Below are positions 9,343-17,426 of a DNA stretch of 64,000 bases, piece after piece (within the stretch, counting starts at the first letter, position 1; the number at the start of each line of letters is the position of its first letter). The notes beneath the pieces were generated by a model, which saw nothing but the letters and a program-made list of their open reading frames with translations, had not been told where the DNA came from and ran no database searches. Made by a program: the position numbers and the translations under genes. Origin of the DNA: Bradyrhizobium sp. LLZ17 (lineage in GTDB: Bacteria; Pseudomonadota; Alphaproteobacteria; Rhizobiales; Xanthobacteraceae); NCBI RefSeq assembly GCF_041200145.1, contig NZ_CP165734.1, positions 682,001 through 746,000 of the forward strand, read 5' to 3'.

Positions 9343-10875
9343 ATGAAACATATCCTGGACGCCCTTGAAGACCGTCGCGCCGGCGCCAAGCTCGGCGGCG
9401 GCGAGAAGCGCATCGAGGCGCAGCATGCCCGCGGCAAGCTGACCGCGCGCGAGCGCATCGAGCTCTTGCTCGACAAGGGATCGTTCGAGGAATTCGACAT
9501 GTTCGTCGAGCATCGCTCCACCGAGTTCGGCATGGAGAAGAACAAGGTGCCCGGTGACGGCGTCGTCACCGGCTGGGGCACGGTCAACGGCCGCAAGACG
9601 TTCGTGTTCGCCAAGGATTTCACCGTGTTCGGCGGCTCGCTGTCCGAGACCCACGCGCTGAAGATCACAAAGCTTCAGGACATGGCGATGAAGGCGAGGG
9701 CGCCCATCATCGGCCTCTACGACGCGGGCGGCGCCCGTATCCAGGAGGGCGTCGCCGCGCTCGCCGGCTATTCCTACGTGTTCCGCCGCAACGTGCTCGC
9801 CTCCGGCGTGATCCCGCAGATCTCCGTCATCATGGGCCCCTGTGCCGGCGGCGACGTCTATTCGCCGGCGATGACCGACTTCATCTTCATGGTGAAGAAC
9901 ACCAGCTACATGTTCGTCACCGGCCCCGACGTGGTGAAGACGGTGACCAACGAAGTCGTCACCGCGGAAGAGCTCGGCGGCGCGAGCGTTCACGCCACGC
10001 GCTCCTCGATCGCGGACGGCGCATTCGAGAACGATGTCGAAACGCTGCTGCAGATGCGGCGCCTGATCGATTTCCTGCCGTCGAACAACACCGATGGCGT
10101 GCCGGAATGGCCGAGCTTCGACGACATCGGCCGCGTCGACATGTCCCTGGACACGCTGATCCCCGACAACCCGAACAAGCCTTACGACATGAAGGAGCTG
10201 ATCCTGAAGGTCGTGGACGAAGGCGACTTCTTCGAGATCGCGGATGCCTTTGCCAAGAACATCGTCACCGGCTTTGGCCGCATCGCCGGCCGCACCGTCG
10301 GCTTCGTCGCCAACCAGCCGATGGTGCTCGCTGGCGTGCTCGACTCTGACGCGTCACGCAAGGCCGCACGCTTCGTTCGTTTTTGCGACGCGTTCAATAT
10401 CCCAATCGTCACCTTCGTCGATGTGCCCGGCTTCCTGCCGGGCACCGCGCAGGAATATGGCGGCCTGATCAAGCACGGCGCCAAACTGCTGTTCGCCTAT
10501 TCGCAATGCACCGTGCCGCTGGTCACCATCATCACCCGCAAGGCCTATGGCGGCGCCTTCGACGTCATGGCCTCCAAGGAGATCGGCGCCGACATGAACT
10601 ACGCCTGGCCGACCGCGCAGATCGCGGTGATGGGCGCCAAGGGCGCGGTCGAAATCATTTTCCGCAGCGATATCGGCGACCCCGACAAGATCGCCGCGCG
10701 CACCAAGGAATACGAAGACCGCTTCCTGTCCCCCTTCATCGCCGCCGAGCGCGGCTACATCGACGACGTCATCATGCCGCACTCGACACGGAAACGGATC
10801 GCGCGGGCGCTGGCGATGCTCAGGGATAAGAAGGTCGAAACGCCGGCGAAGAAGCACGACAATCTGCCGTTGTGA
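9343..10875 (+). CDS. pccB: Propionyl-CoA carboxylase beta chain (carboxyltransferase)
   Basis: 510 residues, full length for a PccB-type acyl-CoA carboxyltransferase. It transfers CO2 from biotin to propionyl-CoA, giving methylmalonyl-CoA. The N-terminal half has [29 protein letters not shown] and [13 protein letters not shown], where the glycine-rich loop forms an oxyanion hole. The C-terminal half has [19 protein letters not shown] and a final R-x-T-R-K-R-I motif ([10 protein letters not shown]). The biotin carboxylase subunit PccA is not in this window. The start follows a GGGAG site. Confidence 0.95.
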   Translation: MKHILDALEDRRAGAKLGGGEKRIEAQHARGKLTARERIELLLDKGSFEEFDMFVEHRSTEFGMEKNKVPGDGVVTGWGTVNGRKTFVFAKDFTVFGGSLSETHALKITKLQDMAMKARAPIIGLYDAGGARIQEGVAALAGYSYVFRRNVLASGVIPQISVIMGPCAGGDVYSPAMTDFIFMVKNTSYMFVTGPDVVKTVTNEVVTAEELGGASVHATRSSIADGAFENDVETLLQMRRLIDFLPSNNTDGVPEWPSFDDIGRVDMSLDTLIPDNPNKPYDMKELILKVVDEGDFFEIADAFAKNIVTGFGRIAGRTVGFVANQPMVLAGVLDSDASRKAARFVRFCDAFNIPIVTFVDVPGFLPGTAQEYGGLIKHGAKLLFAYSQCTVPLVTIITRKAYGGAFDVMASKEIGADMNYAWPTAQIAVMGAKGAVEIIFRSDIGDPDKIAARTKEYEDRFLSPFIAAERGYIDDVIMPHSTRKRIARALAMLRDKKVETPAKKHDNLPL

Positions 10876-10884
10876 ATGAAGCGT

Positions 10885-10916
10885 CTGGTGGGTCAGGCGA
10901 AGCCGTAGCCCACCAG
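10885..10916 (+). terminator. Stem-loop downstream of pccB
   Basis: CTGGTGGG (10885-10892) pairs with CCCACCAG (10909-10916) around a 16-nt loop, 9 nt after the pccB stop. There is no T-tract, so intrinsic termination is uncertain. The stem resembles the GTGGGC arms of repeat family C and may be a degenerate copy. Confidence 0.4.
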
Positions 10917-11034
10917 GACGCAATCGATGCAGGTAGCCGAAGACGAGCCTGATATGCCGAATGTCTTCGACTTGCCTGAAGATCATGCTCCGCGCGTTAT
11001 GCACAAGACGTGCATCGCGACGATTTGAAATCCT

Positions 11035-11382
11035 ATGACCGAAGACGATCCGACCGACGAGATCTCCGACATCGAAGCGCGGATCGAGGCGCTGGCCGAG
11101 ATCGCCGAGCGATGCCGCAAGTACATTCTGGCCTCCAAATTCGCCATCGGCGCCGGCGCAGCATTGCTGCTGGTGACGGTCCTCGGCGTGTTTGGCTTCG
11201 GTCAAACCGCGGCGCTCGGATCGATCGCTCTGGTGCTTGGCGGAATTGTCTCGCTCGGCTCGAACGTCAGCACGTTGCGGCAGACGGAGGACGCGATCCG
11301 TTCCGCGGAGGCGCTTCGGGCACAACTGATCGGAAGCATCGACCTTCGCGTGGTTGCCGATACGCCGATGAAGCTGGTGTGA
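11035..11382 (+). CDS. Small hypothetical membrane protein
   Basis: 115 residues. An acidic amphipathic N-terminal helix (ISDIEARIEALAEIAERC) is followed by two hydrophobic segments (about residues 36-58 and 60-78) and a soluble C-terminal helix with a QTEDAIRSAEAL pattern. No family is recognised. The hairpin-like arrangement of two short membrane helices between soluble helices suggests an inner-membrane protein. Confidence 0.6.
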   Translation: MTEDDPTDEISDIEARIEALAEIAERCRKYILASKFAIGAGAALLLVTVLGVFGFGQTAALGSIALVLGGIVSLGSNVSTLRQTEDAIRSAEALRAQLIGSIDLRVVADTPMKLV

Positions 11383-11410
11383 CGCCACGTTTGCGGGCGC
11401 ACTGCATGCA

Positions 11411-11563
11411 TCAAGCCGCAGCCCTGTGCGTCAGCTCCTGTAACTCCGTGCGGCATTCGGCTGCGTAGGCCTGAAGCCGCTCCACGGTCTGCTGATCGAG
11501 GATGGCTTTCGCCAGCCGCTCGGCGCGGGCCAGTTGCTCTCTCAGATATTCGATGCGGGCCAT
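11411..11563 (-). CDS. Small helical hypothetical protein (50 aa)
   Basis: The frame MARIEYLREQLARAERLAKA... ends at a TGA at 11411 and has a good GGAAGGTG ribosome site upstream of 11563. It is predicted almost wholly helical and contains the pattern ERLAKAILD-x-x-T-V-E-R-L-x-x-[YF]-A-x-E-C-R. I associate that pattern with very small conserved proteins of Bradyrhizobium and relatives (from memory, no search). Function is unknown. Confidence 0.6.
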   Translation of the reverse strand: MARIEYLREQLARAERLAKAILDQQTVERLQAYAAECRTELQELTHRAAA

Positions 11564-11693
11564 GGGTCACCTTCCGCTGCGATAATTTGAAGCAAATTGC
11601 TTGGTTCCGGCGGCTGTGATCCTATGGTTATCGCCGGGTTAATGATGTGCGGCTCGTCACGTTCCGGTGCGCGCTGCGTCCGCCGCGGTTCTT

Positions 11694-11776
11694 GTAGGAT
11701 GGGAAAGGCGCGCTTGCGCCGTGCCCACCATTTTTGCGGTGGCCGAGGTGGTGGGCACGCTGCGCTTTGCCTACGC
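11694..11776 (+). repeat. Palindromic intergenic repeat, family C (copy 1)
   Basis: The left arm is GTAGGATGGG with GCGCCGTGCCCACC; the right arm is GGTGGGCACGC with GCTTTGCCTAC. It matches the copy at 23256. It lies just upstream of the disrupted gene at 11837. Confidence 0.75.
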
Positions 11777-11836
11777 GATCGCTGGGTTTCGCTTACTGCC
11801 AAGCTTCGTTGGCGCCAAACAACAGGAGGACATCCG

Positions 11837-12150
11837 ATGCCTGCCGCCTTCTTCGTCGTCCGTGCCATCGTCACCGATCCCGGCAGGCGCGCCGCCTTCG
11901 AGACATGGTACGAGACGGAACATTTGCCCGACGCGGTGAAGGCGTTCGGCGTCACCATGGCCTGGCGGTTCTGGGTCTCGATGATCCATCGCTGCATCAG
12001 GCGATGTATCAGTTCGACGACGAGGCCAGGCTTGCGGCCATGCTGAAAGGCGACGCGCTGAAGCAGTTGGTCGCCGATTTCAATCGGGAGTGGCCGGATG
12101 TGAAACGCACGCGCGAGACGCTGGTGCTGATGCAGGAATTTGGGACGTAG
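11837..12150 (+). pseudogene. Small dimeric alpha/beta-barrel-like protein, frameshifted
   Basis: The reading frame from ATG 11837 (MPAAFFVVRAIV...) carries FETWYETEHLPDAVKAFG, a pattern of small ferredoxin-like dimeric proteins. The rest of the protein (GLDDPSLHQAMYQFDDEA and onward to the TAG at 12148) is in the next frame. Restoring one G at the GGG of 11973-11975 joins the two halves in a 104-residue protein. The ribosome site is AGGAGG. Function is unknown; disruption is by a single missing base, real or a sequencing error. Confidence 0.7.
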
Positions 12151-12248
12151 CTGCGCCAATCTGAACGTGCGATTCAGTTTCGGTTCATGTCGTCACGGCG
12201 ACACTTGCCTCTGCATCACGGGCACGATGATCCAAGAGGAAGATGTTC

Positions 12249-12542
12249 ATGGAACGCCGTAATTTTCTCAAACTGGCCATTGGTGTCGCGGCTGGCGCCG
12301 CCGCGTTCACGGCCGCCGCGCAGGCCGCGCCGCTGTCACCGCAACCGATCGACGGTCCGACCCACCTGCCGGACGCGAACACCGATCTCCGACCGGCCGT
12401 CACCAGCAGCGAGGAAGTGGCCGGCATGAAGCCGGAGCAGGTGCGCTGGCACGGCCATTGGCATCATCGTCACTGGGGTTGGCGCCACCGTCACTGGGGC
12501 TGGCGTCGCCGCTGGCATCGCCGCCACTGGCGGCACTGGTAG
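12249..12542 (+). CDS. Tat-exported His/Trp/Arg-rich small protein
   Basis: 97 residues from ATG 12249, which is spaced correctly from an AGAGGAAG site; the ATG at 12243 abuts it. The N-terminus MERRNFLKLAIGVAAGAAAF is a twin-arginine signal (R-R-N-F-L-K) with a cleavage region near AQAA. The mature protein ends in about 30 residues made almost only of H, W, R and G (HGHWHHRHWGWRHRHWGW...), a likely metal- or polyanion-binding tail. The Tat route suggests folding or metal loading before export. No named family is recognised. Confidence 0.72.
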   Translation: MERRNFLKLAIGVAAGAAAFTAAAQAAPLSPQPIDGPTHLPDANTDLRPAVTSSEEVAGMKPEQVRWHGHWHHRHWGWRHRHWGWRRRWHRRHWRHW

Positions 12543-12556
12543 CCGCGTTCTGGAAC

Positions 12557-12591
12557 GGAAAAGGGGATCGCGATTACGATCCCCTTTTTCC
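12557..12591 (+). terminator. Rho-independent terminator after the Tat-exported gene
   Basis: A perfect stem GAAAAGGGGATCG / CGATCCCCTTTTTC with a CGATTA-region loop has a T-tract at the end of the right arm. It lies about 15 nt after the stop at 12542. The A-tract on the left arm means it could work in both directions, including for the convergent gene at 12658. Confidence 0.75.
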
Positions 12592-12657
12592 GCTGCGGGT
12601 CTCAACGAAATGGCCGCGCAGGCTTTCGCCGCCCGGCCATTTTGCTGTGTGAAAAAA

Positions 12658-12909
12658 TCAGAACGGGCGGCAGCGGCCGGCGTACCAGCGGAAGCCATAG
12701 GGGCACACGCGCGCGCGCGGCACGACCACGACAGGGGCCGGCGCAACCACGATCGGACCCGGGCGGACAACGACCGGACCGCGCATCGGGCGGCAGCCGC
12801 CATAGGGGCCTCGGTACCAGCCCGGACCGCAACCGCCGGCGGCGCTGGCGGCCTCGCTGAAACCAACGACCGCGCTGGCGAGCATCACGGCGGCGAACAG
12901 ATATTTCAT
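12658..12909 (-). CDS. GCG_CRPN-type small secreted protein
   Basis: 83 residues with a signal peptide (MKYLFAAVMLASAVVGFSEAASA). The mature start GGCGPGWYRGPYGGCRP is the prefix that defines the GCG_CRPN group, followed by a proline/valine low-complexity stretch (VVVRPGPIVVAPAPVVVVP) and CPYGFRWYAGRCRPF. Four cysteines could form two disulphides in the periplasm. Function is unknown. The prefix ends CRPM here rather than CRPN. Confidence 0.75.
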   Translation of the reverse strand: MKYLFAAVMLASAVVGFSEAASAAGGCGPGWYRGPYGGCRPMRGPVVVRPGPIVVAPAPVVVVPRARVCPYGFRWYAGRCRPF

Positions 12910-13116
12910 TGATGGTCTTCCTTCTCGTGCTTGAGGGTGGATCTTGGAGGCAGGTCTAAGGGGAGAGAGCTTGCGGCGCAGAATGAATCAAAAGAGAGGA
13001 TTCGACACGTTAAAATTAGTGCAACGTGCCGAGACGTCGCACCCCAAACCTGCCCACCACGACCTGAATGCGGCATGAACGCTGCCGGCATCCCGCTTGA
13101 GGCGACAGCGATGGCG

Positions 13117-14136
13117 TTAATGGCCGAGAAAGCCCAGCACCAACTCCTTGTACCTCTCCGGCGCCTCCAGGAAGACGAGGTGGCCGGTGTCCGGAATGAC
13201 CTCCGCCCGCGCATTCGGCATCTTCGCGGCAAACGCTTTCGCGAGCTCGGCGTTCTGCCCCATCTTCGCCCGCAGCGCCTCCGGTGCGTTCGGCCGTCCC
13301 GGCGCGTTGTGGTCGTCGGCGCCCATGATGAACAGCGTCGGTGAGGTGATGAGCGCGATCTCGTGCGCGACCGGTTCGCGATAGATCATCTGGCCCGAGC
13401 TGACGAAGGCCCGCAGCCAGCGCGGATAATCGGGGCTGCCCTTGATGTTGAAGCGGGCGTCGATGAACGGCGTGATCGCCTCGGGCGGCAGCTTGATCGC
13501 GTAATTGGTCTGGAGCTGCTTGCGATAGCCCTCGGCGGTGAGCTTGTCCTCGGCCTCGATGATGCTCTCGGTCCGTGTCGGCGGCACGTAGAGGCGGTAA
13601 TCCTCGAGCCCAATGGGCGCGGTCAACACCAAATGCGCGACGCGATCCGGATAGGCGCGGGCGATGCGCACCCCAAGCATGCCGCCGAGTGAATGGGCGA
13701 CGATCTCGGCCTTGTCGATCTTGAGATGATCGAGCAGCGCCATGGTGTTGCGCGCCAGCGTGTCGAAATGCAGCTCGCCTTGCGGCTTGGAGGATTTGCC
13801 GAACCCGATCTGGTCCGGCACCACGACGCGGTAGCCGGCCTCGGCCAGCATCTTGATGACGGGCGCCCAATAGCTCGACGGAAAGTTGCGGCCATGCAGC
13901 AGCACCACGGTGCGGCCGTTCGGCTGCGCTGGGGCCACGTCCATATAGGCCATGCTGAGCTGCTCGCCGTCGTTGACGACCGGCAGCAGGTGCACGGGAT
14001 AGGGGTAGGCAAAACCTTCGAGCGCGATGCCGTAAGGCTCACGTAGCGCGTTGTCGGCGGCTTGTGACGCAAACGGGATAGTAACAAGAGCGACTGCAAG
14101 CGCTGCCGGGAGGATGCGATACATGGAGATTCTCAT
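13117..14136 (-). CDS. Exported alpha/beta hydrolase
   Basis: 339 residues from ATG 14136 (an ATG at 14124 is equally possible). A signal peptide ends near SQAA. Core motifs: VVLLHGRNFPSSYW (oxyanion hole), DQIGFGKSSKP, nucleophile elbow AHSLGG, the acid near GADDHNAPG and the histidine in DTGHLVFLEAPE. It is a typical alpha/beta fold hydrolase (PF00561-like). The closest functional types are periplasmic esterases or lactonases; the substrate is not readable from sequence. Confidence 0.82.
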   Translation of the reverse strand: MRISMYRILPAALAVALVTIPFASQAADNALREPYGIALEGFAYPYPVHLLPVVNDGEQLSMAYMDVAPAQPNGRTVVLLHGRNFPSSYWAPVIKMLAEAGYRVVVPDQIGFGKSSKPQGELHFDTLARNTMALLDHLKIDKAEIVAHSLGGMLGVRIARAYPDRVAHLVLTAPIGLEDYRLYVPPTRTESIIEAEDKLTAEGYRKQLQTNYAIKLPPEAITPFIDARFNIKGSPDYPRWLRAFVSSGQMIYREPVAHEIALITSPTLFIMGADDHNAPGRPNAPEALRAKMGQNAELAKAFAAKMPNARAEVIPDTGHLVFLEAPERYKELVLGFLGH

Positions 14137-14147
14137 AGCTGATGGCG

Positions 14148-14225
14148 TCGTTCCGGGGCGCGCGGAGCGCGAACCCGGAACCTCGAGATTCCCGGTTCGA
14201 TGCGTTGCATCGCCCCGGAATGACG
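14148..14225 (+). repeat. Palindromic intergenic repeat, family B (copy 1)
   Basis: The outer arms are GTTCCGGGGCG and CGCCCCGGAATGAC. The inner part is GCGCGGAGCGCGAACCCGGAA, with CTCGAGATTCCCGG beyond. Related copies occur at 26343 and 27343. It lies at the 5' side of the hydrolase gene. Confidence 0.8.
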
Positions 14226-14317
14226 GAGGCCATAATCCCGCGGACGGCCTAGTCAAGCCCGGCCATGGTGAGAGACCCGTTCACACGCGATTGTGTGCGG
14301 TCACGCATCTTGCGCGA

Positions 14318-15016
14318 TCAGTCGTTGCCATTGCCGAACAGCGCCGCGAACTGCTTCTCGCCGGTGCGGGTGAAATTCACCACGCGGCTGCCGGGGGTGG
14401 CATCGCGCGCGGCCCATTTCAGCTCGGCAAAACGCTGCATCATGGCCGCACCGAGCGTGCCGGCCAGATGGTGGCGGCGTTCGCTCCAGTCGAGGCACGC
14501 CTTGCAGACCGGGCGGCGCGGATGGGCGAGCATCTCCGGCGAGATCTGCAAATGGTTGGCGAGGAAGCGCTCGCCTTCCGGCGTCAGCTCGATCTCCTGC
14601 TTCTTCTGCCTGACCAGGCGCCGTTCGCGCAAGCTGTCGAGCATCTGCACGCCGAGATCGCCGGCGAGGTGGTCGTAGCAGATCCGCGCGCGGCGCAGCG
14701 CCGGATCCTTCGGCCCGGTGCGCACGCGCATGTGGCCGGTCCGTGCGGCAAGGCCCGCAAGGCCTTCGAGCACGCCGGCAACGTCGTCGTCGGTGAGACG
14801 GTAGTAGCGGTGGCGGCCCTGCTTCTCCGGTTCGACCAGCCCGCCGGCCTCGAGCTTGGAGAGATGCGAGCTCGCCGTCTGCGGCGTGATGCCGGCCTCC
14901 TGCGCCAGCTCGCTCGCGGTGAGCGCGCGGCCGTTCATCAGCGCCGTGAGCATGTTGGCGCGGGCGGGGTCGCCAACCAGCGCGGCGACCATGGCGATGT
15001 CGGGTCCTGATTTCAT
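14318..15016 (-). CDS. ArsR-family winged-helix regulator with C-terminal extension
   Basis: 232 residues from ATG 15016. Residues 1-85 form the ArsR winged helix (AALVGDPARANMLTALMNG, LTASELAQEAGITPQTASSHLSKLEAGGLV, then wing GRHRYYRL). The C-terminal 140 residues are larger than in minimal ArsR proteins and include CKACLDWSERRHHLAG and a final RVVNFTRTGEKQF. No clear metal-binding CxC motif is present in the recognition helix, so metal sensing is not supported. Targets are unknown; the adjacent NIPSNAP/ABM genes run away from it. Confidence 0.85.
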   Translation of the reverse strand: MKSGPDIAMVAALVGDPARANMLTALMNGRALTASELAQEAGITPQTASSHLSKLEAGGLVEPEKQGRHRYYRLTDDDVAGVLEGLAGLAARTGHMRVRTGPKDPALRRARICYDHLAGDLGVQMLDSLRERRLVRQKKQEIELTPEGERFLANHLQISPEMLAHPRRPVCKACLDWSERRHHLAGTLGAAMMQRFAELKWAARDATPGSRVVNFTRTGEKQFAALFGNGND

Positions 15017-15118
15017 GCTTCGATGATAACCGAAGCATTGAAGTCGATCAAGGGCGTAGCGTGTTGCCACAAACACGTCATTGCGAGCGAACGGCGTAGC
15101 AAAACTGAAATCTCGATC

Positions 15119-15224
15119 CTCACCCTGAGGAGCGCGCTCTTGCGCGCGTCTCGAAGGGCGAGGCCACCGGCGGGGCCTTCATCCTTCGAGACGCTTGCTG
15201 CGCAAGCTCCTCAGGATGAGGAAC
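15119..15224 (+). repeat. Palindromic intergenic repeat, family F
   Basis: Left part CCTCACCCTGAGGAGCG and GCGTCTCGAAGGGCGAGG; right part ATCCTTCGAGACGC, TTGCTGCGCAAGC and TCCTCAGGATGAGG. The halves are imperfect inverted copies. A fragment like family A (CGTCATTGCGAGCG, about 15078) lies just before it. Confidence 0.65.
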
Positions 15225-15262
15225 TGGCGCTTCGCTCGCGCAACAAGAAAGGGGAAACTTAG

Positions 15263-15571
15263 ATGTCCATCACCGTCTTCATTCGTTACCAGCTCGATCC
15301 CTTCAAGCGCGCGCAGTTCGAGGACTATTCGAAGCGCTGGCTCAGCATCATCCCGAAATGCGGTGGCGACCTGATCGGCTATTTCATGCCCCATGAGGGA
15401 ACCAACAACATCGCGTTCGCGCTGATCACTTTCGAAAGCCTTGCCGCCTACGAGGCCTACCGCGCAAGGCTGCGGCAGGATGCCGACGGCATGGCGAACT
15501 TCCATTTCGCCGAGGACAATAAATTCATTCTCGCGGAAGAGCGCACCTTCCTGCGCAAGGTGGTATTGTAG
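15263..15571 (+). CDS. NIPSNAP-family protein
   Basis: 102 residues, ferredoxin-like alpha/beta fold. It contains [43 protein letters not shown] and [17 protein letters not shown], all typical of NIPSNAP domains. Biochemical role unknown. AAAGGGGAAAC precedes the ATG. It is the first gene of an apparent three-gene unit with the ABM protein and the PEP-mutase-like enzyme (gaps of 23 and 51 nt). Confidence 0.85.
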   Translation: MSITVFIRYQLDPFKRAQFEDYSKRWLSIIPKCGGDLIGYFMPHEGTNNIAFALITFESLAAYEAYRARLRQDADGMANFHFAEDNKFILAEERTFLRKVVL

Positions 15572-15594
15572 GCCATCAAGTTCAGGAGATGCCC

Positions 15595-15945
15595 ATGATC
15601 GCCGTGATCTTCGAAGTCTGGCCCAAGCCCGAACACCGCCAGGATTATTTCGAACTCGCAGCAGATCTGAAGCCGATCCTGCAAACCATCGACGGTTTCA
15701 TCTCGGTCGAACGTTTTGAAAGCCTGACCGAGAAGGGCAAGATCCTGTCGTTGTCATTCTGGCGCGACGACGAAGCTGTCGCCGCCTGGCGCAACACGAT
15801 GGAGCACCGGCGCACCCAGGCCAAGGGCAGGGCGCAGATCTTTGCCGATTATCATCTGCGCATCGCCAGCGTCATCCGTGACTACGGCATGAATGATCGG
15901 GAGCAGGCGCCAAAGGACAGCCGCGCGGTGCACGACGCGCACTAG
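15595..15945 (+). CDS. Antibiotic biosynthesis monooxygenase (ABM)-like protein
   Basis: 116 residues, a second ferredoxin-like protein: IAVIFEVWPKPEHRQDYFELA, DGFISVERFES and LSLSFWRDDEAVAAWRN follow the ABM pattern. ABM domains include small heme- or quinone-related monooxygenases, but many have no known substrate. The ATG at 15595 is preferred over 15589 because AGGAG lies 7 nt upstream. The C-terminal tail is acidic and basic in patches without recognised motif. Confidence 0.8.
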   Translation: MIAVIFEVWPKPEHRQDYFELAADLKPILQTIDGFISVERFESLTEKGKILSLSFWRDDEAVAAWRNTMEHRRTQAKGRAQIFADYHLRIASVIRDYGMNDREQAPKDSRAVHDAH

Positions 15946-15996
15946 CGTTGTCTCGGGCGCGTGCCTATGTCTGCGCGGCTAACAAGGGAGAGAAAC

Positions 15997-16806
15997 ATGC
16001 AGGTCACCACCGCAAACAAGCGCGCGACATTCAAGAAGATGCACGAGAGCGGCTGCTTCATCCTGCCCAATCCGGTCGATATCGGCAGCGCCAAGGCGTT
16101 GCAGCATCTCGGCTTCAAGGCAGTGGCGTCATCGAGCGCGGGCTTTGCCTGGACCATCGGCAAGGCCGACAATCACGTCAGCGTCGAGGAGGTCTGTCAG
16201 CATCTGGCAGCATTGTGCTCGGCGGTCGACATCCCCGTGAACGCGGATTTCGAAGGCGGCTTTGCGGTCGAGCCGGACAAGGTCGCGGATCACGTCGAGC
16301 GCGGCGTGCGCACCGGCGTCGCCGGTCTGTCGATCGAGGATTCCACCGGTGACAAGGACAAGCCGATCTATGAGCGCGCGCTCGCCGTGGAGCGCATCAA
16401 GGCCTCGCGCAAGGCGATCGGCGACAGCGGCGCGCTGCTCGTCGGCCGCTGCGAGGCGTATCTGTGGGGCGTGACCGATCTCAAGCTCGTCATCGACCGG
16501 CTCACCGCTTATGCAGACGCCGGCGCCGACTGCCTCTATGCACCGGGCCTCAAGACCCGCGAGGACATCGCTGCGGTGGTGAAGGCTGTCGCACCGAAAC
16601 CGTTTAACCTGCTGATCGGCGGCTCCGGCCTGTCGTTGCAGGAAGCCGCGGATCTCGGCGTGCGCCGGATCAGCGTCGGCGGCTCGCTCGCCCGCGCGGC
16701 TTGGGGCGGCTTCATGCGCGCTGCAAAAGAGATGGCGGAGAAGGGCACCTTCACTGAGCTCGGCAGCGGTTATCCCGGCGGCGAGCTCAACAAGATGTTC
16801 AGCTAG
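15997..16806 (+). CDS. Isocitrate lyase/PEP mutase-family protein
   Basis: 269 residues, (beta/alpha)8-barrel type of the ICL/PEPM superfamily. FKKMHESGCFILPNPVDIGSAKAL starts the barrel. Motifs include PVNADFEGGF, GLSIEDSTGD (metal-binding acidic residues) and LLVGRCEAYLWG. The cysteine-containing KKCGH motif of true isocitrate lyases is absent, so a C-C or P-C bond lyase of the oxaloacetate hydrolase or methylisocitrate-lyase-like side branch is more likely. GGGAGAG lies 5 nt before the start; the frame upstream to 15961 was not used. Confidence 0.82.
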   Translation: MQVTTANKRATFKKMHESGCFILPNPVDIGSAKALQHLGFKAVASSSAGFAWTIGKADNHVSVEEVCQHLAALCSAVDIPVNADFEGGFAVEPDKVADHVERGVRTGVAGLSIEDSTGDKDKPIYERALAVERIKASRKAIGDSGALLVGRCEAYLWGVTDLKLVIDRLTAYADAGADCLYAPGLKTREDIAAVVKAVAPKPFNLLIGGSGLSLQEAADLGVRRISVGGSLARAAWGGFMRAAKEMAEKGTFTELGSGYPGGELNKMFS

Positions 16807-16818
16807 AGGTCAACGAAA

Positions 16819-16844
16819 AGCGGCGGGACTTTCATCCCGCCGCT
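16819..16844 (+). terminator. Bidirectional stem-loop between convergent genes
   Basis: AGCGGCGGGA (16819-16828) pairs with TCCCGCCGCT (16835-16844), loop CTTTCA. It sits between the stop of the PEP-mutase-like gene and the stop of the gene at 16865. The poly-T run is lacking, so intrinsic strength is doubtful. Confidence 0.5.
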
Positions 16845-16864
16845 CTCGTATGTCGTGATCGCCG

Positions 16865-17260
16865 CTACTTGGCGCCAGACGGCGGCGTCTGCGCATCCGG
16901 GGCTGGCTTGCTCGGTGCGGCACCCGTGGTCACGCCCGGCGCGGTATTGTTGCGCGGGGTCACGTCACGCATGCTCGGAGGCGCGGCCGGATTGGTGGCC
17001 GGTGCGGTCTGCTGAGCAGTCTGCGTCGACGGGGCGTTGCTGGCCTGGTTCGGCGTGCTCGAATTGTTGAGCCCGTAGAATACGGCACCCAGCACCAGGG
17101 CTATTGCGACCGCAAACAACGCGATCTTGCCGCTGGAGGCGGGGCCTTCGCCGAGTTCGGGATCGACCTGGAGGTCGGCATCCCGTCGCGCCGCACTTCG
17201 ATACGCATCGTCGGCGAGATTCGGGCGATACGGATCGTTCGGAAAACGGTCGTCTGCCAT
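16865..17260 (-). CDS. Hypothetical single-pass membrane protein with Pro/Thr/Ala-rich tail
   Basis: 131 residues from ATG 17260. The cytoplasmic N-terminus (about 1-45, ADDRFPNDPYRPN...) is charged. One membrane segment follows (GKIALFAVAIALVLGAVFYGL, about 48-68). The periplasmic tail is rich in N, T, A, P and Q, with APSTQTAQQTAPATNPAAPP. No catalytic motif is seen. A GAGGAG site precedes the start, and upstream lies a GGAAC-N17-GGTT element (17293-17318) resembling a general-stress promoter. Confidence 0.65.
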   Translation of the reverse strand: MADDRFPNDPYRPNLADDAYRSAARRDADLQVDPELGEGPASSGKIALFAVAIALVLGAVFYGLNNSSTPNQASNAPSTQTAQQTAPATNPAAPPSMRDVTPRNNTAPGVTTGAAPSKPAPDAQTPPSGAK

Positions 17261-17292
17261 CGATTGGATCTCCTCGATTATTGCGGCTGGAC

Positions 17293-17318
17293 AACCCGGG
17301 GATGCGAGGTTCTGTTCC
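17293..17318 (-). promoter_or_regulatory. Possible EcfG-type (general stress) promoter
   Basis: Read on the minus strand: GGAAC at 17318-17314, a 17-nt spacer, then GGTT at 17296-17293, 32 nt upstream of the ATG at 17260. The EcfG consensus in rhizobia is GGAAC-N16/17-CGTT, so this has one mismatch. The same GGAAC-N17-GGTT layout occurs at 60109. Confidence 0.35.
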
Positions 17319-17426
17319 CCGGCCTTTATGCTTTCGTCGCATGTTGCTCGCGCCTCAGGAATCGGGAACCTGTTCATCCGGGAACTCCGGACGTAGGTTG
17401 CGCTGCGAGATCAAGGGAACAAGGCG

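Noticed and set aside
9343..10875. Carboxyltransferase as acetyl-CoA carboxylase (AccD) instead of PccB
   Set aside because: It lacks the N-terminal zinc ribbon of AccD and has the long, single-chain PccB layout.
10927..11028. 33-codon frame after pccB
   Set aside because: No ribosome site and no pattern; not distinguishable from chance.
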